Positions 54,210 to 63,082 of a stretch of DNA of 64,000 bases are shown piece after piece. A program made the translations under genes and the position numbers. Source of the DNA: Thermoflavifilum aggregans (GTDB lineage: Bacteria > Bacteroidota > Bacteroidia > Chitinophagales > Chitinophagaceae); NCBI RefSeq assembly GCF_002797735.1, contig NZ_PGFG01000001.1, forward strand, positions 1,178,001-1,242,000, read 5' to 3'. The notes beneath the pieces were generated by a model. The model worked only from the letters and a program-made list of their open reading frames with translations, made no database searches and was not told the DNA's origin. Position 1 is the stretch's first letter. Each line of letters opens with the position of its first letter.

Positions 54210-54863
54210 ATGAAAATTTCTGTGAATGCCCAAACCTTCGCTGGTTCATGGCTGGATATCCTGAACAAGCTACCCGCCTTGGTTTATATTTCAAACAATG
54301 CCACCAAGACGATATGTTGGTGTAATGCATACATGGAAGAGCAAACCGGATTCAAACTCTCCGAAATCAAAGCCATGGGGCCTGACTTTTTTAAACAGAT
54401 CATGCATCCCAACGATTTTCATTTAGCTATCGTGGCGCAACGTCATTTGATGCGTGGCGGAAAAAGCTTCACCGGTTTTTGCAGGGTTAGATTCAAAAAG
54501 GCTAAACGCTGGAAATGGTTTTACGGCATAGCTTATCCTTTCCTGTTGGAGGAGCAAAGCAATAGGGATCTGTTTATTTGCGTGTTTATGGAAATACACC
54601 ACCGTACGCATACGCCTCATCAACTCACGTGTCTGTTTAAGGATATGCTTCAATATAACCATCGCAGCTTACTGGGTAGATTAACAGACAGGGAAAAAGA
54701 AGTGCTTCAACTGCTTGTGCAGGGCGCCGAAATCAAACATATTGCACATCAATTGAATATCAGCTTCTTTACAGTACAAGAGCATATCAAGCATATAAAA
54801 AGAAAATTGGGTGTCGGGAAACTATCCGCATTGATAGCATTGGGGAAGGATATGGGATTATGA
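54210..54863 (+). CDS. PAS domain LuxR-type transcriptional regulator
   Basis: 217 residues. N-terminal PAS-like sensor (about 15-130: YISNNATKTICWCNAYMEEQ, GPDFFKQIMHPNDFHLA, GGKSFTGFCRVRFKKAKRWK), then a LuxR/NarL helix-turn-helix (about 155-212; LTDREKEVLQLLVQGAEIKH, NISFFTVQEHIKHIKRKLGV). There is no receiver domain, so it responds to a small ligand or protein instead of phosphorylation. It lies between the sigma factor and an unknown lipoprotein gene on the same strand, and may control those genes. Confidence 0.92.
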   Translation: MKISVNAQTFAGSWLDILNKLPALVYISNNATKTICWCNAYMEEQTGFKLSEIKAMGPDFFKQIMHPNDFHLAIVAQRHLMRGGKSFTGFCRVRFKKAKRWKWFYGIAYPFLLEEQSNRDLFICVFMEIHHRTHTPHQLTCLFKDMLQYNHRSLLGRLTDREKEVLQLLVQGAEIKHIAHQLNISFFTVQEHIKHIKRKLGVGKLSALIALGKDMGL

Positions 54864-54964
54864 AGATACCCCAACTTTTAGGTATTGACAATAAGTGTTC
54901 GTTAGGTTTATTATTGCACCAAAATTTAATCTTATCTTAAATATTTCAGCTATGAAAAAATTCA

Positions 54965-54973
54965 CCCCCCCCC
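54965..54973 (+). repeat. Nine-C homopolymer tract at head of lipoprotein gene
   Basis: C9 lies within an ATG-initiated frame (ATG 54952) that ends at TAA 54976, directly abutting a GTG at 54979 from which the long frame reads. Long G/C tracts in this position can vary by slippage, and are also prone to sequencing error. Confidence 0.7.
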
Positions 54974-54978
54974 ACTAA

Positions 54979-56067
54979 GTGCAGGATAGTTCCAAACATG
55001 ATCTTCTTTTTTGTCCAGCATTACTTGTATTATGTAGTTTATCGTGCAACAAACAGGCTATGCCGGGAATCAGTGAATATATGAAACCTAAAAATCCTGT
55101 TGCGGTTCAACCCTATGTGTATTACTGTGGACTAGACAGTGTATGGGATGCCAACTTACACCATTGTGTGCCAAAGTGCCCGACAGGTTATCATTGGGAT
55201 GATGGTCAACAAAAGTGTGTATCCAACACAGCAAAGGATACTTTTGTCGTGATTACAAATACAAACAACCCTGATGATTATATAGGTTTTGAACATAATG
55301 AGGATGTAAATCAGATTTTAGGTGAAATATCTTTAAGTAATCCACCTTCTGATACCGAATTGTTAGAGTTGGCCATCCAGCAGATTGTTTCACCAGGCGA
55401 TTCTACCGATGCTAATAATATTCGAAAGGATTATAGTTATGCTAAAAACAATGGATACGACCAACTTGATCTGGACTCTTTAATCAATTTGTTGTATTTA
55501 CAAGGAAAGATATCCTATTCTGCAAAGACTTATTTTTCCGATCTGAGTAATCTGATCAATAATGTGATAGGTACAAATGATCCTCAATCTCAAATCTATT
55601 ATGCATTTGCAAATCAGGCAATCGTATATGAAAATCAAATATCCCAGTTAAACCTTTCTGCTTCGGAAAAGGACATGCTATGGGGCGCTTTTTCGGTGGC
55701 AAGATATAGTGCCGCCTATTGGGGGAATGTTTTTGCTTCAGACGGTGGAAGTTCTTTTAAAAGTGTAAGTGTAAATAATAATTTTTATCTTCCCATTTTA
55801 TTAAGGATACATATTAATTGGGGAAAATTAATAAGTAAAGACGTTAAAGGATTTATAACTGGAATTCTTCGTGGCCTTTTTTCTGGTAGCTTTGATTTAT
55901 TAGGTGGTATAGCGAACGGTGTAGTAGAATCTGTTGGAGAATTTATTGATGAGAACAGCGCGGGGGTTGCTGATGTGTTCTTAAATAAGGCAAGATTGTC
56001 TTTTTGCATGAGATCTAAAAAGAGTTATGGGATACTATTATCTTGTTATGAATCTTATGTAAGATAA
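54979..56067 (+). CDS. Putative lipoprotein with tandem C-x5-W-D-x5-C units
   Basis: 362 residues read from GTG 54979. FCPALLVLCSLSC (11-23) is a hydrophobic core followed by a possible lipobox Cys23. Two tandem cysteine units, C50-x5-WD-x5-C63 and C67-x5-WD-x5-C80, come next, then a largely helical Asn/Ser/Asp-rich body and a Gly-rich hydrophobic part near 285-325 (GILRGLFSGSFDLLGGIANG). No family recognised. The GTG start gives an n-region with no net positive charge, unlike a normal signal peptide; an ATG at 54952 would do better but is out of frame through a C9 tract and a T6 tract (55007-55012). Base composition is noticeably more AT-rich than neighbouring genes, hinting at acquisition. 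Confidence 0.65.
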   Translation: MQDSSKHDLLFCPALLVLCSLSCNKQAMPGISEYMKPKNPVAVQPYVYYCGLDSVWDANLHHCVPKCPTGYHWDDGQQKCVSNTAKDTFVVITNTNNPDDYIGFEHNEDVNQILGEISLSNPPSDTELLELAIQQIVSPGDSTDANNIRKDYSYAKNNGYDQLDLDSLINLLYLQGKISYSAKTYFSDLSNLINNVIGTNDPQSQIYYAFANQAIVYENQISQLNLSASEKDMLWGAFSVARYSAAYWGNVFASDGGSSFKSVSVNNNFYLPILLRIHINWGKLISKDVKGFITGILRGLFSGSFDLLGGIANGVVESVGEFIDENSAGVADVFLNKARLSFCMRSKKSYGILLSCYESYVR

Positions 56068-56077
56068 AATTCTTTTT

Positions 56078-56773
56078 ATGATGAAATCTTTTCTCATTCT
56101 GGTATTAACATTTTATGTGTTTATTTTCAAGTTTGCACATGCCCAGCAGGTATCATCTTCATCCTCCGGTTTAGGCCTAGCGCTTTCGGTTGGTGTGGAG
56201 GTTGCTCATTTTTATGTATCTCCCATCAATGCCATTTTGCAGCAACACGGACTTCCTGAAGTTCCGGAAACAGTTATTTATCCCGCGGGTACCATTGCTG
56301 ACCCCGTTACATCCAGGTTCTGGGGAGATGCCCATGTAGGCGTATTTGCTGTGCAGAGAAGCAATAACCAGTATGAAACCCATTATTCGGGTCACGTTTT
56401 TAACGCAAATCTTTTCGGGCTGCTTTTGCATAAGCATCATTTCCGGCTCTGTCCCGGCTTGGGATTCGGATTCCTAGATGCGCATTTGTTGTTGCGGAGT
56501 AAGACCGACAATCCAGTGACTATTGATGATGCGGTTACCAACCTGAGTGGTAGTCGTGAATTGGTTGTAAAGTACATGGACTACCTGAATCCTCAAATTT
56601 TTACATCCTTAGGCCTGGATCGGGATGAGCATTATTTACTGGGTCTGCGGGCTGGTTATCGAATCGGCTTAAATCGCCCACACTGGCAATTGGAAAACGG
56701 AAACTCACTTGCCAATGCACCCACTGCATCGGCCAAAGGTTTGTATGCAGAGCTGGAGTTTATTATACAATAA
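56078..56773 (+). CDS. Unknown exported beta-barrel-like protein
   Basis: 231 residues. Signal peptide (1-22, ending AHAQQ), then LGLALSVGVEVAHFYVSPIN, HVGVFAVQRSN, ANLFGLLLHKHHFRLCPGLGFGFLDAHLLL and HYLLGLRAGYRIGLNRPHWQ, with alternating residues and a last strand ending ELEFIIQ, suggestive of a small outer-membrane barrel. No family recognised. Starts 10 bases after the lipoprotein, so they are very likely one transcript and partners. Its stop is 20 bases from the end of the suf operon on the other strand. Confidence 0.75.
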   Translation: MMKSFLILVLTFYVFIFKFAHAQQVSSSSSGLGLALSVGVEVAHFYVSPINAILQQHGLPEVPETVIYPAGTIADPVTSRFWGDAHVGVFAVQRSNNQYETHYSGHVFNANLFGLLLHKHHFRLCPGLGFGFLDAHLLLRSKTDNPVTIDDAVTNLSGSRELVVKYMDYLNPQIFTSLGLDRDEHYLLGLRAGYRIGLNRPHWQLENGNSLANAPTASAKGLYAELEFIIQ

Positions 56774-56793
56774 ACATGGAATGGGGGCTTTGT

Positions 56794-57114
56794 TTACATA
56801 AACCCTAATTCCAGCTTCGCTTCATCACTCATCATACCCATATTCCAGGGTGGATCGAAGGTTAGTTCCACGTGTACATCCCGTACACCTTCAATTTGTC
56901 TTACCTTTTCATCAATTTCACTCACGATATCGGCACCTACCGGACATCCGGGAGCAGTGAGTGTAACCATCAGGAATACTTCTCCTTCGGGATTGGTTCG
57001 CAATTCATATACCAGCCCCAGGTCGTATATATTCACCGGAATTTCCGGATCATAAACGGTCTTCAAAACGGATATGATGGATTCCTGCAAGCCGGCCTGA
57101 TCGTCAATCACCAT
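56794..57114 (-). CDS. SUF-associated DUF59/MIP18 family protein (SufT-like)
   Basis: 106 residues. MIP18/DUF59 domain: ISVLKTVYDPEIPVNIYDLGLVYEL, VTLTAPGCPVGADIVSEI and a final VELTFDPPWNMGMMSDEAKLELGFM, which includes the conserved cysteine in APGCP. Members act as auxiliary iron-sulfur cluster maturation factors. Last gene of the suf operon, 3 bases after sufE. Confidence 0.92.
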   Translation of the reverse strand: MVIDDQAGLQESIISVLKTVYDPEIPVNIYDLGLVYELRTNPEGEVFLMVTLTAPGCPVGADIVSEIDEKVRQIEGVRDVHVELTFDPPWNMGMMSDEAKLELGFM

Positions 57115-57117
57115 AGC

Positions 57118-57549
57118 TCATGCATGTTTAAGTTGTGATTGAAAAGCAACGGCATACAATTTCATTTGCTTGATCATAGATACCAGCCCGTTGGATCGGG
57201 TAGGGGAAAGATGTTCCTTTAATCCGATTTGGTCAATGCAATACAGATCGGCTTTAGCAATTTCTTCCGGAGTATGTCCGGAGAGAATGCGTATAACCAG
57301 GCTCACCAGTCCCTTGGAAATGATGGCGTCACTATCGGCAGTGAAATAAATTTTTCCGTCTTCTTTCAATTCGGCATGCAGCCAAACTTTCGACTGGCAG
57401 CCTTTAATCAGATGATCATCTGTCTTGTATTGAGGATCAATAGGAGGCAGCTCTTTCCCTAATTGAATCAGGTATTCATATTTATCTACCCAATCTGTAA
57501 GCATGCTGAATTCAGCAATCAACTCATCCTGAATTTCATTGATCGTCAT
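57118..57549 (-). CDS. sufE: Cysteine desulfuration protein SufE
   Basis: 143 residues from ATG 57549; the open frame runs to a TTG at 57567 but homologues start at MTINEIQDE. SufE accepts persulfide sulfur from SufS. DHLIKGCQSKVWLHAEL carries the acceptor Cys (about 51 from this start), and GLVSLVIRILSGHTPEEI and LSPTRSNGL are standard. Between sufS and the DUF59 gene in the same operon. Confidence 0.94.
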   Translation of the reverse strand: MTINEIQDELIAEFSMLTDWVDKYEYLIQLGKELPPIDPQYKTDDHLIKGCQSKVWLHAELKEDGKIYFTADSDAIISKGLVSLVIRILSGHTPEEIAKADLYCIDQIGLKEHLSPTRSNGLVSMIKQMKLYAVAFQSQLKHA

Positions 57550-57576
57550 GGTCGTGCTTTTCCACAAGTTACCAAT

Positions 57577-58824
57577 TTATTTTAACATGCTCAGGGCCTT
57601 ATCCAGGCAGGTTGTGAGCCGATCTATTTCTGCGGGCGTGTTGTACACAGCCAATGTTACACGAACAGTGCCGGGAATACCAAAGAAGTCCATCACCGGC
57701 TGGGTGCAATGGTGACCTGTACGGACGGCAATCCCCATTTTATCGAGCAAGACACCTACATCGTAGGGATGGGTATCTGCTATGATGAAAGAAAGAATGC
57801 TTGCTTTTTCGGCTGCCTGTCCGATGATGCGCAAGCCGGGAACCTGACTCACCTGTCGGGTTGCATATTCCAGAAGCTGTTGTTCATAGGCGTATGCATC
57901 AGCCAGAGGCAGGCTTTCCAGAAAATCGAGTGCTGCCTGCAAACACACAGTACCTTCGATATGCGGTGTACCAGCTTCGAATTTGAAGGGCAGATCGTTG
58001 TATTCTGTTTTTTCGAATCGTACCGATTTAATCATTTCTCCGCCGCCTTGATAAGGAGGCATGCGGTCCAGCCATTGCTCCTTGCCGTATAGCACGCCGA
58101 TGCCTGTAGGCCCGTACATTTTGTGGCCGGAAAATGCCAGAAAATCACAATCAATGGCCTGTACATCTATCGGAATATGCGGCGCTGCCTGTGCAGCATC
58201 AATCAATACCGGTATGTTGAGCTGATGAGCTTTTTCAATGATTTCCCGAACGGGATTTACGGTGCCCAGTGAGTTGGAAATCCAGGTAATAGCCAGCATT
58301 CTGGTGTGTTCATCCAGCAGATGGTCCAGCTCATCCAGCAGCAATTCACCCCGTTCATTCATCGGAATAACCCGCAGGGTGGCGCCATGATCTTCACAGG
58401 CAATTTGCCAGGGAACAATATTGGAATGATGTTCCATGGCCGAAATCACGACATTATCGCCTGGCTTTAAAAAAGCTTTGCTGTAGGAATTTGCCACCAG
58501 GTTGATGCTTTCCGTAGTACCTCGGGTAAAGATGATTTCATGGGTATGACGGGCATTGATAAACCGGGCTACACGCCGGCGGGTTTCTTCGCTGGCTTCG
58601 GTAGCCAGCTGGCTCAGGTAATGAACGCCCCGGTGCACATTGCTGTTGATGGTAGAATAATATCGGGCGATAGCATCAATGACGCTTTGCGGTTTTTGTG
58701 TGGTGGCCGCATTATCAAAATAAATCAAAGGCTGCCCGTACACTTTTTGCTGCAATGCCGGGAAATAATCAGCTATCTGTTTATGCTGATACGTAAATGC
58801 TGATATGGTTGAAAGTGTATTCAC
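57577..58824 (-). CDS. sufS: Cysteine desulfurase SufS
   Basis: 415 residues, PLP-dependent class II (SufS/CsdA) desulfurase that frees sulfur from cysteine for cluster assembly. YFDNAATTQKP opens the aminotransferase fold; SNVHRGVHYLS, AMEHHSNIVPW, and FLAFSGHKMYGPTGIGVLYG with the PLP Lys235 follow; the catalytic Cys373 lies in RTGHHCTQP. Start 17 bases after sufD. Confidence 0.96.
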   Translation of the reverse strand: MNTLSTISAFTYQHKQIADYFPALQQKVYGQPLIYFDNAATTQKPQSVIDAIARYYSTINSNVHRGVHYLSQLATEASEETRRRVARFINARHTHEIIFTRGTTESINLVANSYSKAFLKPGDNVVISAMEHHSNIVPWQIACEDHGATLRVIPMNERGELLLDELDHLLDEHTRMLAITWISNSLGTVNPVREIIEKAHQLNIPVLIDAAQAAPHIPIDVQAIDCDFLAFSGHKMYGPTGIGVLYGKEQWLDRMPPYQGGGEMIKSVRFEKTEYNDLPFKFEAGTPHIEGTVCLQAALDFLESLPLADAYAYEQQLLEYATRQVSQVPGLRIIGQAAEKASILSFIIADTHPYDVGVLLDKMGIAVRTGHHCTQPVMDFFGIPGTVRVTLAVYNTPAEIDRLTTCLDKALSMLK

Positions 58825-58840
58825 TATTTTATTGTTTCAG

Positions 58841-60178
58841 TTAAACGCCTGCAGGCAAAGCTGATTCCACATGCAGATGCTGCCGCAATAGTTGCATCAC
58901 ATGATGAGCAACTGCATCGTTTTGTACTTTCGATAAAATATCATAGGCAAAAGCCTCAATCAGCAGCTGCCGAGCTTTGAGTTCACTCAATCCGCGTGTT
59001 CTCAGATAAAACAGAGCATCTTCATTCATTTGTCCAACTGTGGAACCATGCGAACATTTTACATCATCGGCAAAAATTTCCAGCTGGGGCTTGGCGTGTA
59101 CAGTGGCTTCTCGGCTGAGCAGGATGGCGTTGTTTTTCTGAAAAGCATTGGTTTTCTGTGCACCTTTTTCCACAAAAATTTTCCCGTTAAACACGCCTGT
59201 ACTTTTATCCTGCAAAATGCCTTTATACCATTCATTGCTGTTGCATAACGGTACCTGATGATCAACGATGGTATGATTATCAACCAGCTGTTGATCGCCG
59301 CTCAGGTATAATCCCCAAAGATTAGCTTCTGAAGAAGATCCCTGCAAACGTGCGTTGATATTGTTGCGGATAAAGCCGGCACCCGGGAATGAAAAATTCA
59401 GATGATGATAAGTACTTTGGCTATGAAGATAGGTTTCGCTGTGATGAAATACTACAGCTGATGGTTGCAGTTGGTTGATTAAAAATATATCCATCGCCAC
59501 ATGCTCCTTCAAAAATTGCTCAGTGACATAATTGATGAAAACAGGAGCAGATGTAAGCTGATGAAAAGTATCTATCCATTGTGTTTGCACACCTTCTTCG
59601 GCAACCAGCAGCAAACGTTCAGGCAAAAAAGCCGGTTCATTAACTGCATAGAAATGCATAATATGCAGCGGACGATCCGTTGATTTCTGTATATGCAATA
59701 AGTTAAATGCAGGGATAAAGGCTGTATTCATTGCTACTAGTGATACGCCTGTCGGATCGGCCAGGCTTGCAAAATATTCTTCTGCATAATAATGATGCAA
59801 TGCATCTTTCCCATCCAGAAAATGTACGCCATCGGGCAAAGGATCGGAAAGCTCCCGTTGCCATTTCCCGTTCAGCAGCACGATATGATAAGCATGGGCA
59901 TCTTTGATGGATGCAGATGCAATGGCTGCTTTCAAATCTGCAGCTGTATCGTTTGTCGGAATATGAAACACTTGTTGCAATGGCCCTGCGAGATTGGTAT
60001 ATTTCCAGTCTTCCTGTTTGGTAGATGGAAATCCATGTGTCTTGAAAAACTCAAATGCTTTTTGCTTGTGTGCCAGCAAAGCCTTCGGCCAGGCAACATC
60101 GTTATGCTGATTTTCTTCAGGCAAACGATAGTTTTCGATTAAATACTGATAAAACGAGTTGAATATAGACTTGCTCAT
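58841..60178 (-). CDS. sufD: Fe-S cluster scaffold subunit SufD
   Basis: 445 residues. Member of the SufB/SufD right-handed beta-helix family, which with SufB and SufC forms the SufBC2D scaffold. FPSTKQEDWKYTNLAG (N-terminal SufD motif), NSNEWYKGILQDKSTGVFNGKI in the helix and DDVKCSHGSTVGQMNEDALFYLRTRGLS (His-Gly near the C-terminus) identify it. Weaker conservation in the beta-helix is normal for SufD. Follows sufC by 55 bases. Confidence 0.95.
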   Translation of the reverse strand: MSKSIFNSFYQYLIENYRLPEENQHNDVAWPKALLAHKQKAFEFFKTHGFPSTKQEDWKYTNLAGPLQQVFHIPTNDTAADLKAAIASASIKDAHAYHIVLLNGKWQRELSDPLPDGVHFLDGKDALHHYYAEEYFASLADPTGVSLVAMNTAFIPAFNLLHIQKSTDRPLHIMHFYAVNEPAFLPERLLLVAEEGVQTQWIDTFHQLTSAPVFINYVTEQFLKEHVAMDIFLINQLQPSAVVFHHSETYLHSQSTYHHLNFSFPGAGFIRNNINARLQGSSSEANLWGLYLSGDQQLVDNHTIVDHQVPLCNSNEWYKGILQDKSTGVFNGKIFVEKGAQKTNAFQKNNAILLSREATVHAKPQLEIFADDVKCSHGSTVGQMNEDALFYLRTRGLSELKARQLLIEAFAYDILSKVQNDAVAHHVMQLLRQHLHVESALPAGV

Positions 60179-60233
60179 GTGTTACAAATGAATTTATACA
60201 TCCTTTTAAAAAGGACGAAATATTCATGAATGC

Positions 60234-61007
60234 TCAGCTTAGGGAAGCCTGCAGGCTTTCCTTGATCCAGTCATAGCCTTTTTCTTCCAGCTCATAGGCC
60301 AGTTCTTTAGTTCCCGATTTGATGATACGGCCGTCGTAGAGCACATGTACATAATCGGGAATAATATATTGCAAAAGACGCTGATAGTGGGTGATGATAA
60401 TAAAAGCGTTGCTTTTTGAGCGGAGTTTGTTTACGCCATTGGCTACGATGCGAAGTGCATCAATGTCCAGGCCGGAGTCCGTTTCATCCAGGATAGCCAG
60501 CTTGGGCTCCAGCATGGCCAATTGCAAGATTTCATTCCGCTTCTTTTCCCCACCGGAAAAGCCTTCATTCAGCGAACGGTTTACCAGGGAAGCATTGAAT
60601 TCCACCAGTTCCTGTTTTTCCTTAAGCCTTTGCATGAATTCCTTGGCACTGAGCGGTGGTAATCCTCTGTGTTCCCTGATCTCGGCCAGAGCGGTTTTCA
60701 GAAAGTTGATATTAGAAACGCCCGGAATTTCCACTGGATATTGAAAAGCCATGAACAACCCTTCCCGGGCACGGATTTCCGGTGGCATTTCCAGCAAATT
60801 TTTACCTTCAAACCATACTTCACCGCCTGTTACTTCATACAGTTCATTTCCGGCCAATACGGAAGCCAGCGTACTTTTCCCGGATCCGTTAGGTCCCATG
60901 ATAGCATGAATTTCACCGGCTTTTACTTCAAGGTCTATGCCTTTCAGGATAGGTTCTCCGTTTACACTTGCCTGTAAGTTTTTAATCTGAAGCATATAAT
61001 TTTCCAT
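60234..61007 (-). CDS. sufC: Fe-S assembly ATPase SufC
   Basis: 257 residues, cytosolic ABC-type ATPase of the SufBC2D complex. Walker [25 protein letters not shown], signature [12 protein letters not shown], Walker [16 protein letters not shown] and switch His in IITHYQRLL. It begins [12 protein letters not shown]; the second Met (60995) is an alternative start. Between sufB (53 bases) and sufD. Confidence 0.96.
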   Translation of the reverse strand: MENYMLQIKNLQASVNGEPILKGIDLEVKAGEIHAIMGPNGSGKSTLASVLAGNELYEVTGGEVWFEGKNLLEMPPEIRAREGLFMAFQYPVEIPGVSNINFLKTALAEIREHRGLPPLSAKEFMQRLKEKQELVEFNASLVNRSLNEGFSGGEKKRNEILQLAMLEPKLAILDETDSGLDIDALRIVANGVNKLRSKSNAFIIITHYQRLLQYIIPDYVHVLYDGRIIKSGTKELAYELEEKGYDWIKESLQASLS

Positions 61008-61059
61008 GGTTAAAAAAATAGTATAAGATCAATGTAAAAAATCCTGTATGACAAAGCCG

Positions 61060-62511
61060 TTATCCGACACTGCCATCGAGTGAAATGGCCAGCAGCTTTT
61101 GTGCTTCTACGGCAAATTCCATTGGCAAATTATTTAACACTTCACGGGCATAGCCATTCACGATGAGTGCCACAGCTTTCTCGGTATCCAATCCGCGCTG
61201 GTTGAGATAAAAAATCTGGTCTTCTGCAATTTTTGAGGTAGTGGCTTCGTGTTCCAGAATAGCGGTTGGGTTCTGGCAATCGATATAGGGGAAAGTGTGA
61301 GCTCCGCATTTATCGCCCAGCAGCAGGGAATCGCACTGGGTAAAGTTACGGGCGTAATCGGCTCTGGGGCCTACCCGCACCTGGCCACGATAGCTGTTTT
61401 GGCTATAGCCGGCCGAGATACCTTTAGAAATGATGCGGCTGCGGGTGTGTTTGCCCAGGTGAATCATTTTGGTACCGGTATCGGCAATCTGGTGATTGCG
61501 GGTCATTGCCACTGAGTAAAATTCCCCCACTGAATAATCGCCCTGCAGAATTACGCTGGGATATTTCCAGGTGATGGCTGAGCCCGTTTCCACTTGTGTC
61601 CAGGATATCTTAGAGTGGGGTCCTTTGCAGATTCCCCGTTTGGTAACGAAATTAAACACACCGCCATTGCCGTTTTTATCTCCTGGAAACCAGTTCTGCA
61701 CAGTTGAATACTTGATTTCGGCATGATCCAGGGCGATGAGTTCTACCACGGCCGCATGCAATTGGTTCTCATCGCGTTTGGGAGCTGTGCAGCCTTCCAG
61801 GTAGCTCACATAGGCTCCTTCTTCGGCAATGATCAGGGTACGTTCAAATTGTCCGGTATTGGAGGCATTGATCCGGAAATAGGTAGATAGCTCCATGGGG
61901 CAACGCACACCTTTGGGAACATAGCAGAAAGATCCGTCAGAGAAAACAGCTGCATTCAGCGCGGCAAACACATTATCGGAATAAGGCACCACCGAACCGA
62001 GGTATTTTTTTACGAGGTCGGGATGATTTTTTACGGCTTCACCCATGGAGCAAAAGATGACTCCCTTTTCGCGAAGCTTTTCCTGGAAGGTGGTTTTTAC
62101 CGATACGCTATCCATAACTGCATCTACGGCAACACCTGCCAGCACTTTCTGTTCTTCGAGCGGAATGCCCAGCTTTTCAAACGTGGCGAGGATTTCTGGA
62201 TCCACTTCATCCAGGCTGTTAAGCATGCGTTTTTTGGGAGCAGCGTAGTAGGAAATTGCCTGAAAATCGATATAAGGCAGTTTGAAATTTTGCCATTCCG
62301 GCATTTCCTGGCTGAGCCTGCGGAACTGTTCCAATCCTTTCAGTCGCCATTGGAGGAGCCATTCGGGCTCTTCTTTTTTTGCAGAAATAAAACGAACCGT
62401 TTCTTCATTTAATCCCGGTGGAAGAATCTCCATTTCCACCCGGGTTTCAAAACCAAATTCGTATTCCTGATCCGAGTATTTCTGGAGGATATCCTGGTCT
62501 GTTGTGGGCAT
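61060..62511 (-). CDS. sufB: Fe-S cluster scaffold subunit SufB
   Basis: 483 residues, usual length. Core cluster scaffold of SufBC2D. Distinctive stretches: [80 protein letters not shown], and [18 protein letters not shown] with the conserved Cys thought to take part in sulfur transfer. Transcribed right after the SufA-like gene (38 bases). Confidence 0.97.
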   Translation of the reverse strand: MPTTDQDILQKYSDQEYEFGFETRVEMEILPPGLNEETVRFISAKKEEPEWLLQWRLKGLEQFRRLSQEMPEWQNFKLPYIDFQAISYYAAPKKRMLNSLDEVDPEILATFEKLGIPLEEQKVLAGVAVDAVMDSVSVKTTFQEKLREKGVIFCSMGEAVKNHPDLVKKYLGSVVPYSDNVFAALNAAVFSDGSFCYVPKGVRCPMELSTYFRINASNTGQFERTLIIAEEGAYVSYLEGCTAPKRDENQLHAAVVELIALDHAEIKYSTVQNWFPGDKNGNGGVFNFVTKRGICKGPHSKISWTQVETGSAITWKYPSVILQGDYSVGEFYSVAMTRNHQIADTGTKMIHLGKHTRSRIISKGISAGYSQNSYRGQVRVGPRADYARNFTQCDSLLLGDKCGAHTFPYIDCQNPTAILEHEATTSKIAEDQIFYLNQRGLDTEKAVALIVNGYAREVLNNLPMEFAVEAQKLLAISLDGSVG

Positions 62512-62549
62512 GGTGAAATGGTTTTAAATGATTCAAAAAAAACTTTCAT

Positions 62550-62876
62550 TCAGACAGCAAAGCTTTCGCCACAGCTGCAGGTCTTTGTGGCATTGGGATT
62601 TTTGAAAACCAAACCTTTCCCATTCAGGCCACCCGAATAATCCAGCTCTGTACCGTAGAGGTAAAGCAGGCTTCGGAAGTCGGTCACAATTTTCAATCCC
62701 TTGTCTTCAAACACCTGATCACCTTCCTGGAGTTGGTTATCAAATTTCAGCACATATTCCAGTCCTGCACATCCTCCGCCTTTCACACTCACTCTAACAA
62801 AAGTATTTTCGGGATGACCTTCTTCCTGCAGCAATTGCTGAATATATGTCTTTGCTTGTTCTGATACGGTAATCAT
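62550..62876 (-). CDS. A-type Fe-S carrier (SufA/ErpA-like)
   Basis: 108 residues. HesB/IscA/SufA fold with the three conserved cysteines: VKGGGCAGLEYVLKFD and CSCGESF at the C-terminus. Delivers clusters from the scaffold to targets. First gene of the suf operon, with a promoter candidate 40 bases upstream. I cannot tell SufA from ErpA or IscA by eye; the operon context favours SufA. Confidence 0.94.
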   Translation of the reverse strand: MITVSEQAKTYIQQLLQEEGHPENTFVRVSVKGGGCAGLEYVLKFDNQLQEGDQVFEDKGLKIVTDFRSLLYLYGTELDYSGGLNGKGLVFKNPNATKTCSCGESFAV

Positions 62877-62915
62877 GGTCTTTCCGTGCTAAATAGTTAA
62901 CAATTTTTAATCATA

Positions 62916-62946
62916 CAAAGTTCCGAAATAGTTTGTTCTTCATCAA
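62916..62946 (-). promoter_or_regulatory. Candidate promoter of suf operon
   Basis: Reverse strand TTG (62946-62944), 20 bases, then GAACTTTG (62923-62916), one mismatch to TAnnTTTG; 40 bases before the first suf gene. The remaining ~130 bases up to hppA hold short palindromes only. Confidence 0.45.
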
Positions 62947-63082
62947 ATCTCATTCTCCAGCGGGAAGTTAAATCTTACCCTGATGTGACAGGATGCAGAC
63001 AGGCTACCTGTTACTTATCTCAGCCGGCAACAGCTACGGATAAAGACTGGCAAACTGCAGTTGGATGCCTGAAAACTCCTGG

